From Agelas oroides (lineage: Eukaryota > Porifera > Demospongiae > Agelasida > Agelasidae): 64,000 nucleotides of DNA. Positions 35,426-47,315 of the stretch are shown in pieces (position 1 is the stretch's first letter; every line of letters begins with the position of its first letter). A program made the position numbers and the translations under genes. The DNA lies in assembly GCA_949130485.1 (NCBI GenBank), contig OX422184.1, forward strand, positions 21,530,824 through 21,594,823, read 5' to 3'. The notes under the pieces were generated by a model. The model saw only the letters and a list, made by a program, of their open reading frames with translations. It ran no database searches and had not been told where the DNA came from.

Positions 35426-37068
35426 GTACATTGGCAATGATTGCTAATCTGGCAGACAGTGGTAAAGACTCAAATATCCTTCATCTTTATACAGTCAGAC
35501 ACAAAATTCATTACGTTCTTAGTCTGATGAGGTCATCCTGTACATGCCTATATATAGACATATACACAAAGGCTCACATCAGGCCTTTCATTGACACAGT
35601 GTGCTGACTGTAAATACAGTCCTCACCTTGTTCTGTAGGTCGGGGTCTGCTCCAGAGTGTAGAAGATCTGTCACAATGTCGGTATGACCCTCAAAGCTAG
35701 CAGTCCACAGTGCCGTTCTGCCATCCTAAAGTGAATGTATACATAAGTAATCAGTTGTGAATGGGAAAAGTGTACAGAGACTTCTGTTACTTACAAGTGT
35801 CTGACTGTACCAGTTTCTTGTGCAAGGGGCCCGGGTACAGGCTATACAATCCCAGTTACCACACAACTCAGTGACCATGATTTATGAAAACAAACAGTGA
35901 ATATAAAACCAAAAGAAACATTGGCATTCAGTTGACTGAAACTCCAATACTTCCTCATAGTACGTCTGTTAGTATTTTGGCCTACATACAACACAGGAAG
36001 GGACAACAATCTTCCTTGAAAGATTTTGAGTCAATAATTTGAACAGTCAGCTACTAACTTAAACTTGTGAACGTACCGGTAACTGATTCTTTAGGGCCGA
36101 GAGCAGATACATCTGTGCAATTGACATAGAACTTTTCTGTGGCTTCCCACTTGGCAACATTGTTTGACAAAGAACTGATGTTAATTTGCTAGAGTTCCCA
36201 CTCACTGAAACTGTAGTAATAAGGGCAGGCTAAGGCACTGAGCAACAGAGCAAGCAGCTGTTTTGTGGAGACAGGTTGCCAGCAAAAATATCGAATGGTA
36301 TGAGTAGAAAGGCTTGTCTTGCCTTCATTTTATGCTTACTTGGAGTAGTGCTCTCAATGTGAGTTAATGCAGGTCCATTTTCTCCAGTAACAGGGCAACC
36401 ATCATCATTCAAGAATAGAACAAATTGCTTTACAAAGATAGCAACAACCCATCATCTCACAAATGCACACTACATTGAAACATAGTGAAGCCTACGAACA
36501 TTGAAACCATCCTCTCCCATCGCACATTAACATGTGGCTAGGTACGTATCTGGATGTGGTTGATAGGCGTGCCAACTCAAAACGCAGGATTTTAAGTGTT
36601 TGTAGAGTGTATCTAGCACCTGTAGACAAGGCAGTCTTTCAATGTTTTGCACAGTTTGAAGGTATTTAGCCTGGATCTGGATAGCTGGTGTTTTTCGTAC
36701 CGACAGATAGACAGACAGATAGATAGACAAACTTAATGACAGAAATCGTTTTATTTAGCTGTTCTGAGAAGTGAGTATGGACATTTTGCCATCATTCTGT
36801 GTCTTCACGGACTATGAAATGGGGCTATAAAATTGTTGGAAGAAATTGAGGTGATGATGGTTGGTTCCTTGACAAAGGTTTCAAATTCTGACATCACTTC
36901 AGCAGTGAACACAATGAACAGTGGAGGAGATCAGTTCAAGAAAATTGAAGAACTAAACATTTCGCATCACATCCGTGAATCCACAGTGATGTACAACAGT
37001 AGCTAGCTAGCTAGCAAGTTAATCCACAGCACTACTTGTTACCAAGGGTTCATCAGGCTGCCAAAGGC
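35426..37068. repeat. E segment, copy E1
   Basis: Contains the type E exon at 35627-35725 and a GACA/GATA microsatellite at about 36701-36728. By eye it differs from 54597-56236 at only about eight bases. Other open frames in it are shared by chance of identity and not supported. Confidence 0.92.
35627..35725 (-). CDS. Ankyrin-repeat exon, type E (copy E1)
   Basis: Identical in sequence to the exon at 54791-54889, including splice sites: acceptor CACTTTAG, 33 codons from Asp-Gly-Arg-Thr to Gln-Asn-Lys, donor GTGAGG. It precedes the D2 exon in transcript direction by about 2.6 kb. Its host segment (35426-37068) is a near-perfect copy of 54597-56236, so either this duplication is very recent or the assembly has placed one allele twice. 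Type E is the only type with a tryptophan at position 7. Confidence 0.85.
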
Positions 37069-37483
37069 AGCAAATGACCTCCAGTTTTCACATATGACAG
37101 AAGTACTACCTTCAAATAACTTAGAAATTGGCTGAATCTGTTGGGGCTATGGGTATCAAGTGGGAAAATTGGCACTATTTCAAAGTGCTGGTAAGTTACG
37201 AGTATAGTCACACATAAATGGCTTCAAACAAGAGGAAATAGCTTACTTAGCAGTGGTCAGTAACTTAGATAAACTAGTCCACCCTAGTTACACGCCACTT
37301 TTATGCAAATCAGGCAACTGGCTAAGCCTAGCGCTTGCTTAGCATGTTTGACACTTTGGTGCCTTTCAATTGAAGTCGGATAAAAAGTTGCCAACAGTAC
37401 CTTTCGAGTGTTTCTGCATTTAAGCTACACCAACTGGCTCCATGCAGCATAGCACTGGAGGATCATGTTCAACATCATCTCAC

Positions 37484-37582
37484 CTCTTCCTGTTGGTTCA
37501 CATCAGCTCCATTTTGCAATAGGTGAGTGACAATCTGTTGATGGCCGTTTCCACTGGCAATGTACAGCGCACTCTGGCCAGT
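37484..37582 (-). CDS. Ankyrin-repeat exon, type C (copy C3)
   Basis: 99 nt, phase 0/0, acceptor TATTCACAG, donor GTGAGATG. Reads TGQSALYIASGNGHQQIV and continues with LLQNGADVNQQEE, a canonical ankyrin end. Against the C1 exon there are eight base changes: Ala11 to Gly, Lys12 to Asn and Ala19 to Thr, plus four synonymous changes. The roughly 135 bases of intron immediately on the two sides show only about three changes. Residues 11 and 12 sit at the tip of the first helix and turn, which is part of the usual ankyrin binding face (family knowledge). Confidence 0.87.
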
Positions 37583-40500
37583 CTGTGAATACAAGGGATG
37601 CAGAACAAATTGCTGGTAATTCTCACTGTTTTACAAACGCTCACACTGTCTGCTTAGCCTCATTCCCAGGCACGTCCACACCTCCAGTTTTTGGTCGATG
37701 AAAATGATAAAGAGTGGAAATTGGGAAAGGCCTGGAAATGTGGCTGTAGCTAGTTCAGACATTTCACCATTCAATAAGCATAACAATATACAGAGTGGAT
37801 TATGTAGCTCTTGTAAATTGATGACCTTCCTCACTATTTACTGTTACAGGAAAATTGTTATACTACATAAAAATCAATGTACTTGTGTGGTGCCATGGTA
37901 ATAATTAGAGCAATTTGTCAAACATAACAATGAGACAGATATTGTTAAACTCTAATTGATGCCATCTGGGAGGAGAGTCTCAGCTGATGAATAATCATGT
38001 TCTCATAGTATATACAGACAGGGTTCATTGTGAGGTCAAGGTTCAATACAGTATAAATATTAGTGTGTATACCCACGACAGTATTGTCTCAGATACAGTC
38101 CTTGTGAAGTGGAGATACAGTGCATCTTATTTAGCTGTAGCTTAGTATGGGACATGTGGTGTGAACAACACCCTTTGGTGGATTTTTATGCAGGATTGGT
38201 GCCTGGTGTTGGACTCCTGATTTGATAGCTGGCAATAGGTAGAACAATATTTCATGCAGCTTAAACTATCTTCTATGGATGTTGAGTGCAACCTCTGGGA
38301 AGCAATCAGACTAATAGATGTATGTTTAAGGCAACAAAATTATCAAGACAAGGTTTTCAAGTCTTGCAGGTGAAGCCGTGTTCAATTGTAAACAAATTCA
38401 AGTGCTTTGGGAGGCACATGCAGTTAGTGGTGTACCATGTCACATGCAAATGGTGATACATGCCAAACAAATGAATCCCTAGCAACAACATTGGTGACCC
38501 TAACCTCTGTATACACATACATTGGTTGTTGCATCAGTGAAACAAGGCTTCCATCTTATCACTGTGCCTCAGATTGACTATACCAATTACCATGGTACAA
38601 TGCATACGTGTATCACAGATATGACATGATATTTCAGGGTGGGTCTCAATTAGAAATCTCCTGGAAAATTAGTACACAACATTTGGGAAGCAGTAAAGGT
38701 ACGGCCAGAAAGGGAAATCGAAATGAAAACAGAAATGGAACGCTTTGTATACAGATGGCATAAGTACGGATTACAGAATGGAGTGGTCAAAACCACTTAC
38801 TCTGTGCATTCTGTTCCCAGGACACCACCCAGCTCTTGTCACTTTCAATATGGAAAAGCAGGGGGTCCTGAGAATTTTATCTTGTAAGCGACATCAAGGA
38901 TTAATAAACACAGGTGGGACCATTTTCACTACATACACACTATTGCTGGTGACCTTTTCTGAGTAGTCCTTTTAACTTCAGTTACACACTTCTTACAAAG
39001 TTTAGTATCAACGTTTAGCGCCACAGATGTACGGTAGTATATAAATAACATGCAGAGGCTGTGTAGCTCCACAACAATTAAACACACGTGCAAACAGTTA
39101 ACTTTCACTTCTTCTTTGGGCTACTTCAGGTGGTATGACACAAAAGTTTCTACTACCATATTCCTACCCCTGATGTCACTCTGACGATAAAAGTTCCCAA
39201 CTGCAAGAGATGGAATGCTGGGTGGGGGCATGAGAATGAGGCTGTATCATGTGCTTTAACAGTGTCATCTATGACTATACCAACCTTGTCCTGGGAGTTG
39301 ACTATGTCATGAATAGCATATTTCATATTCCAGATGTACACAAGCAATCACTCATGCATAAACACTTGATCCTGATTAGGAAACTCAAGAGTGTGAAGAT
39401 TATTTCTAGTCTTAAGGTGGCAGTTCAAAGTAAGAGTGATGAAGCCATGCTGAGTACTTAACACACTACAAATTGGATTACAAACACTGGAAACCACAAG
39501 ATTGTGCCACTAAAGTGCGTGATAACGAGTTCATAATTCATTTGCAGCAGCTTTTGTGCAGAATTTCAAATATCTCGGAACTGTATCCCTGATTGGAACC
39601 GGATAAGCAGTGAACGATTCTGCACGCGTCGGCCTTTTCGGTGATGTATGATATAAGGCTGAGGTCAAAAATTGTGCTCGCTGTAATAAGATCACTGACC
39701 ATGCCTTTATATATATGTACAAGCAAAGAAGATTTCAAGACAAAAGTTTCTAATTCTTAGAGGTGAAGCCCTGCTATTTGTAAACACATTCAAGTGTTGG
39801 GAGGTACTTAGTGGTGTACTGTGTCACATACAAATGTTGATGCAAACAAATAGTGCTGATTAGCAACAACATTCCTGACCCTCACCTCTGAATACACATA
39901 CATTGGTCGTGAAACAAGGGTTCTGTCATATCCACAGAACAGGGATAGGCAACATAATAGGAAAAATTCTGTAACCCTTGTTAAGGTCATGTGGATACTC
40001 GAGCGGCCATGTGTGGATGGTAGCCACAAACCCAGCTGTGGTTTGTGATTGAGATGACGGATGAAAACTTTTTATTGATTGAAAGATCACCTTTGACTGT
40101 GAACAAATTAACATGGGATGCTAGGTGACTCCCTGAGCAACAATCTATACATTTTCAGTGGCCTCTCAGTTGGCTTCTGCACAAAATGCAAATACTCAAA
40201 AACACTGGCCTGATGATGACTGGAGCATTCAGTCGAAACTGCAGCAAGTTATTTTCCGAGCTCAAGTTGGTAACAGTTAACCTTCTCTTCTAAATCTATA
40301 CAGTTTTATGTACACGTTATTATGGATGGGTGTAGCTGTACGTAGGGGAATAAAGCCAGTACCTACAGTTTCGTTCCCACCGTCAAGTGTTGGAAAGATG
40401 GGCAGGGGCCTGAAAATCAGCTTCCATTTTGTTTATGTACATGTGTACAATTGGGTTCGGAGCTGAAAATAGTGGGGCTTTTAAGTTACCTGGGAGTGGG

Positions 40501-42372
40501 GCAGTTATGATTAAATAGATGGAGCATTTGTGATGGGCAGTGATGGTTAAGTGGGTGGATATATCAGTTCCCAGTACCATTTAGATACGTATGCTCAAAA
40601 AACACTGGCCTTCGGTGTAGTACCCTCTCTGATCATCGCATGACTATGGGTCTATTATGTCACTCTGCATTATGTCAATTTGACATACTACTAGGCATAT
40701 GCAGGTGCACAGTGCTTCATGCAGATCATGTGGGAGTGGTTTTATATAGTCAGTTTTTCGTGAGAACATCTGACAGTGGGAAGTGTGTCTAGTGTGTGTA
40801 GAGTCTTCTTACAATGATGCTGGGTTGCCTCCAGGTCATGGACGTGGTTACGAGGTGTATCACATACCAATGAAAAGTGCATCACTTACCAACGAGAAGT
40901 GTATCACTCAGCTGCTAGTACATGTTTCCTGTCATCTTGTGTAGTTTGTACCACACTAAGTCTGTAAATCACCCTACTGTCCCACGTACCCTCGTCTTTG
41001 TGGCAAAGAGTGCATATGGCAGTGATGTTATGTAGCTACTACCGTACTCACTCGACATTACGCTCCCCCTTTTTGTTGTTAGATTTAGCAACAAGTAGGG
41101 GGGCCTATAATGGTAATTAGTTTCGTTCATACGCCCCCTTTCCTCGCTGTGGAGCGCGCGAGGGGAAACAGCAATGCCAGAATAGTCCGTCACCGTCTCG
41201 TGCGGTTTGCGATGAAGCTCGTAGTGGCTCAGTTCCGCAGGGCAAAGGATCATGAATCAATGAAGGTGCAGAGTGTGTGCGGTCAGAAAACACAATGCAG
41301 TTTTCGCACAACCACCAGCTAGCTACGAGCATGCTGCCAAGCAGCCAATCGCTTTGTCGGTGTATCGCTGGCCACTAGGTAGCTAGACTGGTACAGTGAG
41401 TTCTAACCTCCCTCTCATTCGTCGGAGTCACAGCGTTCTTCTGTGCTTATTGTGTATTATTAAACTTCCATGTACGGTCAAGGGGGGGGGGCTTAAATTG
41501 GAGATAAACAACCAAGTAGCTTTACTCATCACACTTTACAGACCTACTTAGCATACCGTACAATTGAAACCCAGTAGGTGACTTCAAAGGCGTAGCTTTT
41601 AGTGAAATCCATAGCAACAGCTAGCCCATGGTGTGAGGATGTACTATATTCGCCAGACCCTCCTTTCATCTCTAGAGAGGGGTCTGGGTTTGAGACTAGT
41701 ATGACCATAGTCAAACCCAGACAGAAACATATCCACATGATGTAACCACATATTAAGATCCAGTCACAAGTAAGCACTAGACTAATATGATGTGTTCACA
41801 AAACAAAAGAAATACCTACATGTGCGTTGAATGACTAAAATTATGTCATAACATTCCCAATCCCAATCTAAGACTTATAAGACTTAGTATCATTCTGTGT
41901 ACAGTGGTTTGGTTAAATTCTAAGATTGTGCTTACAATGCTACTTCAAGGATACTGACAGGAGCAAAAAATGTCAAAGAGTAATAGCATTTGTTTAAATG
42001 CCTGTGTTTGGTGTGGGTGTGCTCAAGTATGTCTCATGTATAACTTTAGTGAAGTAGTTCAGCTTACTGAACAGTCACTGTTTGTTTTGAATGTGCACAT
42101 ACATGAAACCACTAGCCTTGTTCACAGAACACTGTGTGCCCAGATTTTGTTGCTTACAGTACAAACTTGTGCAGATCACCACAGACAATGCAAGTCGCCT
42201 TCACTTAGTATTAATAGCCATCACTGATATTCAGTGGTACATGACTAGCAATGTAGCTGTTTTGCACTGTCATTGTGGATATTGTCAAGCCAACATTGAA
42301 CAAGGGGGTTATGGTATGTGTGCACCGTTCAGCATCACAAACACAATCTATAACTGTAACACTCCATCTTAC

Positions 42373-42471
42373 CTTTGTCTCCTGCTCCACACTAGCTCCT
42401 GCTTGTAGTAGCAGCTCAACAACCTGGGCATGACCTTCCTGGCAGGCTACATACAGAGCAGTGGCCCCATC
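42373..42471 (-). CDS. Ankyrin-repeat exon, type D (copy D3)
   Basis: 99 nt, 33 codons, phase 0/0, acceptor TTTCACAG and donor GTAAG. Starts DGATALYVACQEGHAQVV and ends with GAS-V-EQETK; the TALY, GH, LLL and GAS positions fit the ankyrin consensus well. It is the least degenerate of the three D-type exons. Compared with the D2 exon, all ten base differences fall in the first 14 codons and the last 19 codons are identical. The exon lies in the third C+D unit, about 4.9 kb upstream in the transcript from the C-type exon at 37.5 kb. Confidence 0.87.
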
Positions 42472-43565
42472 CTGTGAAAGAGTCAACAATAAAGATCATT
42501 TATAGTCAACATGTTTAATGACACAGAATATAGCAAATGATTAACACTTTACCACTGATCTGCTGCTAGGGGTACACAGGATGTAGCACAATGTATAGCT
42601 CAAGGGTTAATTATACATCACATGCCAGGCCAGGCTGATTAGTACTCTTGCAACAGCAACCATGTGAGCCAATTAGACGTCAGTAACCTTATTAAGCTGC
42701 AATCTTGTAACCTGATACTTTAAATACAGCTGTAACTTGACTGGGGTCAGCAACAAAGAATGATTAGCTCAACATTTCATAAATTGTTGACAGTATCATT
42801 TGTCTATGCATGGCTGTTCCATGCATAAAAAGAACAGAACCACGCCTGTATTGTATATGGCCTGGAAGGGAGACTGATGCATGGAGCATGCATGGACTTG
42901 TAGACTCACGCATGGAACATGCATAAAATGGTAGATTCATGCATGCACATATCATGCATGTATTACACATGATACATGCACGAATCTACCATTCCATGCA
43001 CATATGCAGTCTAACATTAATGCCCACTTCATACCACACCAGATATAAACATACCATGCACCAATCCCTGCTTGAGGGGGTTTCCAAAGTGCTGATTATA
43101 CACTAGAACGTGGCATGCTGGGTCTTGTGGTTTATAGCTTATTAACCTCTGACCTGCTGTGCAAACTAGTATGAAAGCCTGTCACATGAGCCTTAGTAAC
43201 CATGAGTGCTCTTAGCAGCTCTTTATCATGTATTCCAGCTGTTCACTTAAGTCATAGTTATATCCCTCCTGGGGGATAGCCTCGTCCCCAGGCCCCATCT
43301 GAAAAAATGGGAAAGGGGCCTGGTAGTGTTTCCGTGTATTTTCTGTCAACCTTTGCCACTCAAAGTTTTGAGGAACCAATCAGATTGTGGAATGAAAGCA
43401 CGTGGAATGTGATCTCGTCACATGCGCACGAGGCCAAATGTGCTGACTATGCAATATGGTGGAGTAGCTCATGATGGCGTAGTCTGTGTTTCCTACGTGT
43501 TTTTCTGGAGATCGGTGGACAATCAAACTCGGAGAGTGCTGTATACCCATGCGGGATATCGAGAC

Positions 43566-44560
43566 AACAGCCAACTACTAGTGTTTAACTTGTGAACATA
43601 TAGGCAACTGATCCTTTAGGGCCGAGAGCAGATACATCTGACATAGCACTGTTCTGTGGCTTCCCACTTCGCAACATTGTGTGACAAAGAACTGATGTAA
43701 TTACTGGTAATTTTGCTGGTGTTCCCACTCACTGAAACGGTAGCAATAAGGGCAGGCTAAGGTACTGAGCATCAGAGCAGTTTTGTGGAGACAGGTTGCC
43801 AGCAAGAATATTGAGTGGTACAAGTAGAAAGACTTGTCTTCCCTCCATTTATGCTTATTTGGAGCAGTTCTCCCATTGTGAGTTACTAGAGGCCCATCTT
43901 CTCCAGTAACAGGGCAAACATCATCATTCACAAATCGCTTTACAAAGATAGGAACAATTCGTCGTCTCTCAAATGCACACTGTATAGTGAAGCCTATGAA
44001 TATTGAAACCATCCTCTCACATCGCACATAAACACGTGGCTAGGTACGTATCTGGATAGGCAGGCCCACAACTCAAAACGCAGGATTTTAAGTGTTTATA
44101 GAGTGTATCTAGCAAACCAAGCACCAGTAGACAAGGCAGATTTTCAATGTTTTGTACAGTTTAAAGGTATTTAGCACGAATAGAACAGCTGGGATCTGGA
44201 GAACTGATGTTTTCTGTGCCAACAGATAGACAGACAGATAGACTTAATGACAGAAGTCGTTTTATTTAGCCATTCTGAGTTGTGGATATGGGCATTTTGC
44301 CATCATTCTGTCCCTCCAGGGATATAAAATGGGCTTATAAAATTGTCACAGAGGATTGAGGTAATGAGGGTTGGGTCCTGTTTCAAATTCTGACATCACA
44401 GCAGTGAACACAATGAACAGTGGAGGTTTGTTCAGGAAAATTGAAGAACTCAACATCTCACATCATATCACATCTGTGTGAATCACACAGTGGTGCACAA
44501 CAGTAGCTGGCTAGCTAGCAAGTTAATCCACAGCACTACGTGTTACCAAGGGCGCATCAA
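43566..44560. repeat. E segment, diverged copy E3 without exon
   Basis: Aligns with E1 from about 36048 onwards (GGGCCGAGAGCAGATACATCTG and following) with many substitutions and indels. The part that would hold the E-type exon is missing because the junction with unit 3 falls inside the segment. Confidence 0.8.
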
Positions 44561-45011
44561 GCTGTCGTTTAGAGTAACATTTGTCCATATATGCCTGTTC
44601 CATCTCCGCATAAACTTACACATGAACTTATGTATGAAGAAAACCATACCTGTATTATGCACTGGCACAGAATGGAGGATGATGCATGGAACATGCATGG
44701 AATGGTAGTCCATATTGTCCATAGACTATGTGTACTGTAATAATGAAGAGCACTGAAGTGCTTAACCCTCGGCACGTAGTATTAACGCAGAGTGACAGGA
44801 CATAGCTAAGTAGGTGAAGGAAATTCATGTGGTATGATGGTACACTAGATAGCTAGCTGAGACTACACAAAGTCGTACAGGATAACAGTGTCCCAAGTTG
44901 TCCTAGTATCCCTTTATCTTGCCCCAACAAACCCCTTCCTAATGTAGTGAGCATGTGTAGTGAGTAGGGAATGTGTGGGACATTCCCAGCGCGGTAATCC
45001 TGGATATGTAC

Positions 45012-45116
45012 CATGCCTGTACATACATATTGTAGCCGCAGTATTGACCCGATGCATGTACATACATATTGCAGCATTATTGACCATGCATGTACATACA
45101 TATTGTAGCAGTATTG
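45012..45116. repeat. Tandem repeat of about 35 bp, three units
   Basis: Three imperfect units each holding TGTACATACATATTG and a following GCAGTATTGACC-like word. Confidence 0.8.
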
Positions 45117-45125
45117 CCCATATAT

Positions 45126-45450
45126 GCCTTCAAACCGAACGAGGACCGATTTCGCCAAGAACGTTTCGTTCAAGAGTTATGCTGCGATTCGTTTGCCACG
45201 GCGAGCGCTAGTCGGCCATATTCTAGTCTGTGAACGAGTTCACGCGCCCTGGTCTAGTCTGGGATCCCGGGAGTAATGCGGCGCTGCGCTACACTCCCGG
45301 GATCCCAGACCAGGGTGCGTGAACTCGTTCTCAGACTAGAATATGGCCGAATAGCGCTCGCCGTGGCAAACGAATCGCAGCATAACTCTTGAACAAAACG
45401 TTCTTGGCGAAATCGGCTCAATTTAAACACATCCTCGTTCGGTTTGAAGC
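45126..45450. repeat. Long hairpin, arms of about 150 bp
   Basis: 45126-45274 and 45293-45450 are reverse complements with only scattered mismatches and small indels, around an 18-base loop. The innermost stem is GGGATCCCGGGAGT / ACTCCCGGGATCCC. The outermost is GCCTTCAAACCGAACGAGGA and its complement. The arms are clearly more GC-rich than the surrounding DNA. Confidence 0.93.
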
Positions 45451-45756
45451 CTATCTGCGTCCAAACTTCAGAGATTTAGCCGCCAGGTGAGCCAAGCTAG
45501 TTGTAACAGACAGACACACAGACAGACAGACAGACAAACGAAGTACTATAACCCTCGCTGCGCATGCGCGCCGAGGGTTAATGATCAATGCCCACTCAAT
45601 ACACAAGAACATGCCATGCTGCTCTCTTGTGGTTTTGTAGCATATTAACCTCTGACCTGCTGTGCAAACACAGAACCTGTCCCAAGATCCTTAACCATGA
45701 GTGTTCTTCCCAGCTTAAATTATACCACTATGTCATTACCACCCTAGTATTACATA

Positions 45757-45975
45757 AGCTCCCGAAAATATGCCCCCCCACCCACCCCTTTTTACACACC
45801 ACTTTGAGGCAAAAGTTGGGAGGTGTATGCTCGAATATTCAATTAGCATTGCTCATATGCCTCACACACACCAGGTTCCTCATGATGTTACACACAAGAA
45901 CAAAAATCACGGCGACTTCCTTGACTTTCAGGAAGAAAGGCAGCTTTGTCAAAGTATACTACGGAAATTCAATGG
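45757..45975. repeat. Repeat with CTCCCGAAAATATGCCCCCC end
   Basis: The same terminus appears in reverse at about 3637-3662 and 9698-9723 (GGGGGGCGTATTTTCGGGAG) and forward at about 57449 in F2. In each case AATTGAATATT and CATGAGGAAC-like words follow about 80 to 130 bases inward. A partial relative is at 21630-21705. No second terminus was identified. Confidence 0.55.
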
Positions 45976-46947
45976 GATGCTTGTGTTGATACTAAGCCGA
46001 GAAGCATTGAAGTAACTTGCTTCATCAGTGATGACTTAGGAGGACCCCGTGTAAGCTCGTACTGCAAACAACAATAAGCTTTACAGTGGTCAACAAATGA
46101 TTTTGTGTGTACATGTTTATGAACACACCCAACAATGCTCACTAAACAGATATCTAGAAGACACTTGCTATGGGGAATTCACACAAGCAAGAAACACTTT
46201 TGCAAGAAATTAGAGGTTAGGAGGGCATTTGCAAAGAGGCAAGCACAGCAAAGAAGACAGTGATAGTGAAGTTACTATGCCATCCAATTTTGGTGCTAAG
46301 CAAGGGTTGTAAAACCTCGCTAATGTCCACAAACCAATCAAAAGCACACTCTGATATGGTTCCATCATGCATCGAGCTGTGCCCTCCCATGGTTATATAA
46401 ACACCTTGGGAGCAAACTCTGGGAAGTAATCAGACCAATAAATGTACATACAATCAAAGAAGATTTCAAGACAAAAGTTTCTAATTCTTAGAGGTGAAGT
46501 CCTGCTATTTGTAAACACATTCAAGTGTTGAGAGATACTTAGTGGTGTACTGTGTTACATACAAATGTTGATGCATAGCAAACAAATAGTGCTGATTAGC
46601 AACAACATTCCTGAACCTCACCTGTGAATACACAAACATTGGTCGTGAAACAAGGGTTCTGTCATATGCACAGAACAGGGATAGGCAACATAATAGGAAA
46701 AATTCTGTAGCCCTTGCTAAGGTCATGTGGATGGTAAAGCAGCTGAGTGGGGATGGCAGACACAAACCCAGCTGCGGTTTGTGATGGAGATGATGGATGA
46801 AAACTTGTACATTGGAGGATCATTGTTGACTGTGAACACATTAACATGGGATGCGAAGGCAACTTGGATGAGCAAACACTTATCCAGTTTTATGTACACA
46901 TTATTATGGACGGGTATAGCTGTAAGGGAATAAAGCCGGTACCTATA

Positions 46948-47024
46948 GACTCGTTCCCAAGCCTTTTCACCATTCAGTTTTTGGTCAAAAACGGTACAGA
47001 GGGAAGGCTTGGGAACAAGACTAG
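46948..47024. repeat. Foldback of the GTTCCCAG family
   Basis: Arms GACTCGTTCCCAAGCCTT and AAGGCTTGGGAACAAGAC. A paralogous, better matched copy is at 58517-58592. Confidence 0.8.
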
Positions 47025-47067
47025 CCAGAACCATACAACCCTTCCAACCTAGTTAGATATTGCATAG

Positions 47068-47308
47068 TAAGAGCGCATAAGAACGGGCGGCTAGAGTAAG
47101 AGCGCGTAACTCCAATAGAAGCCCGTAGTCCGGGCAAAATTATTGAACCGTACTAAAAATAGAACACCCGGTCACATGGGTGCTTAGCAACAATGCAGCG
47201 TGCGTGGGGCATGTTACTATTTTCAGTAGTGGCGGTAAATTCCGCCCGGTTTTGAATTTTACGTAGTTACACACTCTTACTCTAGCCGCCCGGTCTTATG
47301 CGCTTTTC
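47068..47308. mobile_element. 241-bp MITE with 7-bp target duplication
   Basis: Terminal inverted repeats of about 40 bp (TAAGAGCGCATAAGAACGGG at the left; in reverse GAAAAGCGCATAAGACCGGG at the right, continuing through GCGGCTAGAGTAAGAG). TGCATAG is repeated at 47061-47067 and 47309-47315. F2 has a single copy of the site (GATATTGCATAGGGTTTAG near 58626). No coding capacity. The superfamily is not assigned. Confidence 0.88.
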
Positions 47309-47315
47309 TGCATAG

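Larger units (their letters stand above)
37069..43565. repeat. C+D unit, copy 3 (shortened)
   Basis: Third copy with exons C3 and D3. It starts inside the C block (CAAATGACCTCCAG), has lost about 1.17 kb relative to unit 1 at a junction near 39689, and is cut inside the 641-bp element at 43565. Confidence 0.88.
44747..45578. mobile_element. Hairpin-bearing element with empty site in F2
   Basis: F2 reads AATAATGATCAATGCCCACT at 57269, uninterrupted. In F1 the same site is split, with TAATGA repeated at 44741-44746 and 45579-45584. The element starts AGAGCACTGAAGTGC, then TTAACCCTCGGC, and ends GCGCGCCGAGGGT. Inside are a tandem repeat (45012-45116), a very long hairpin (45126-45450) and a GACA microsatellite (45503-45537). 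The start is shared with 25468-25490. No coding capacity seen. Confidence 0.8.
44561..47315. repeat. Block F1
   Basis: Diverged relative of D-block sequence and of F2 (56976-58635). It carries two insertions that F2 lacks: the hairpin element 44747-45578 and the MITE 47068-47308. No ankyrin exon; a donor-like fossil lies at 46616-46624. The 133-codon frame at 45588-45989 is frame-broken in F2 and is not called. Confidence 0.75.

Noticed and set aside
39808-40029. Minus-strand frame ending MYVYSE before GTGAGG, as a possible exon
   Set aside because: No ankyrin signature, and the nearest plausible acceptor gives 83 nt, which is not a multiple of three; better explained as a fossil donor flank.
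45588-45989. 133-codon plus-strand open frame in F1
   Set aside because: The paralogous F2 sequence is frameshifted, it runs into a repeat end, and its composition (Leu, Cys, Thr, His rich) looks random.
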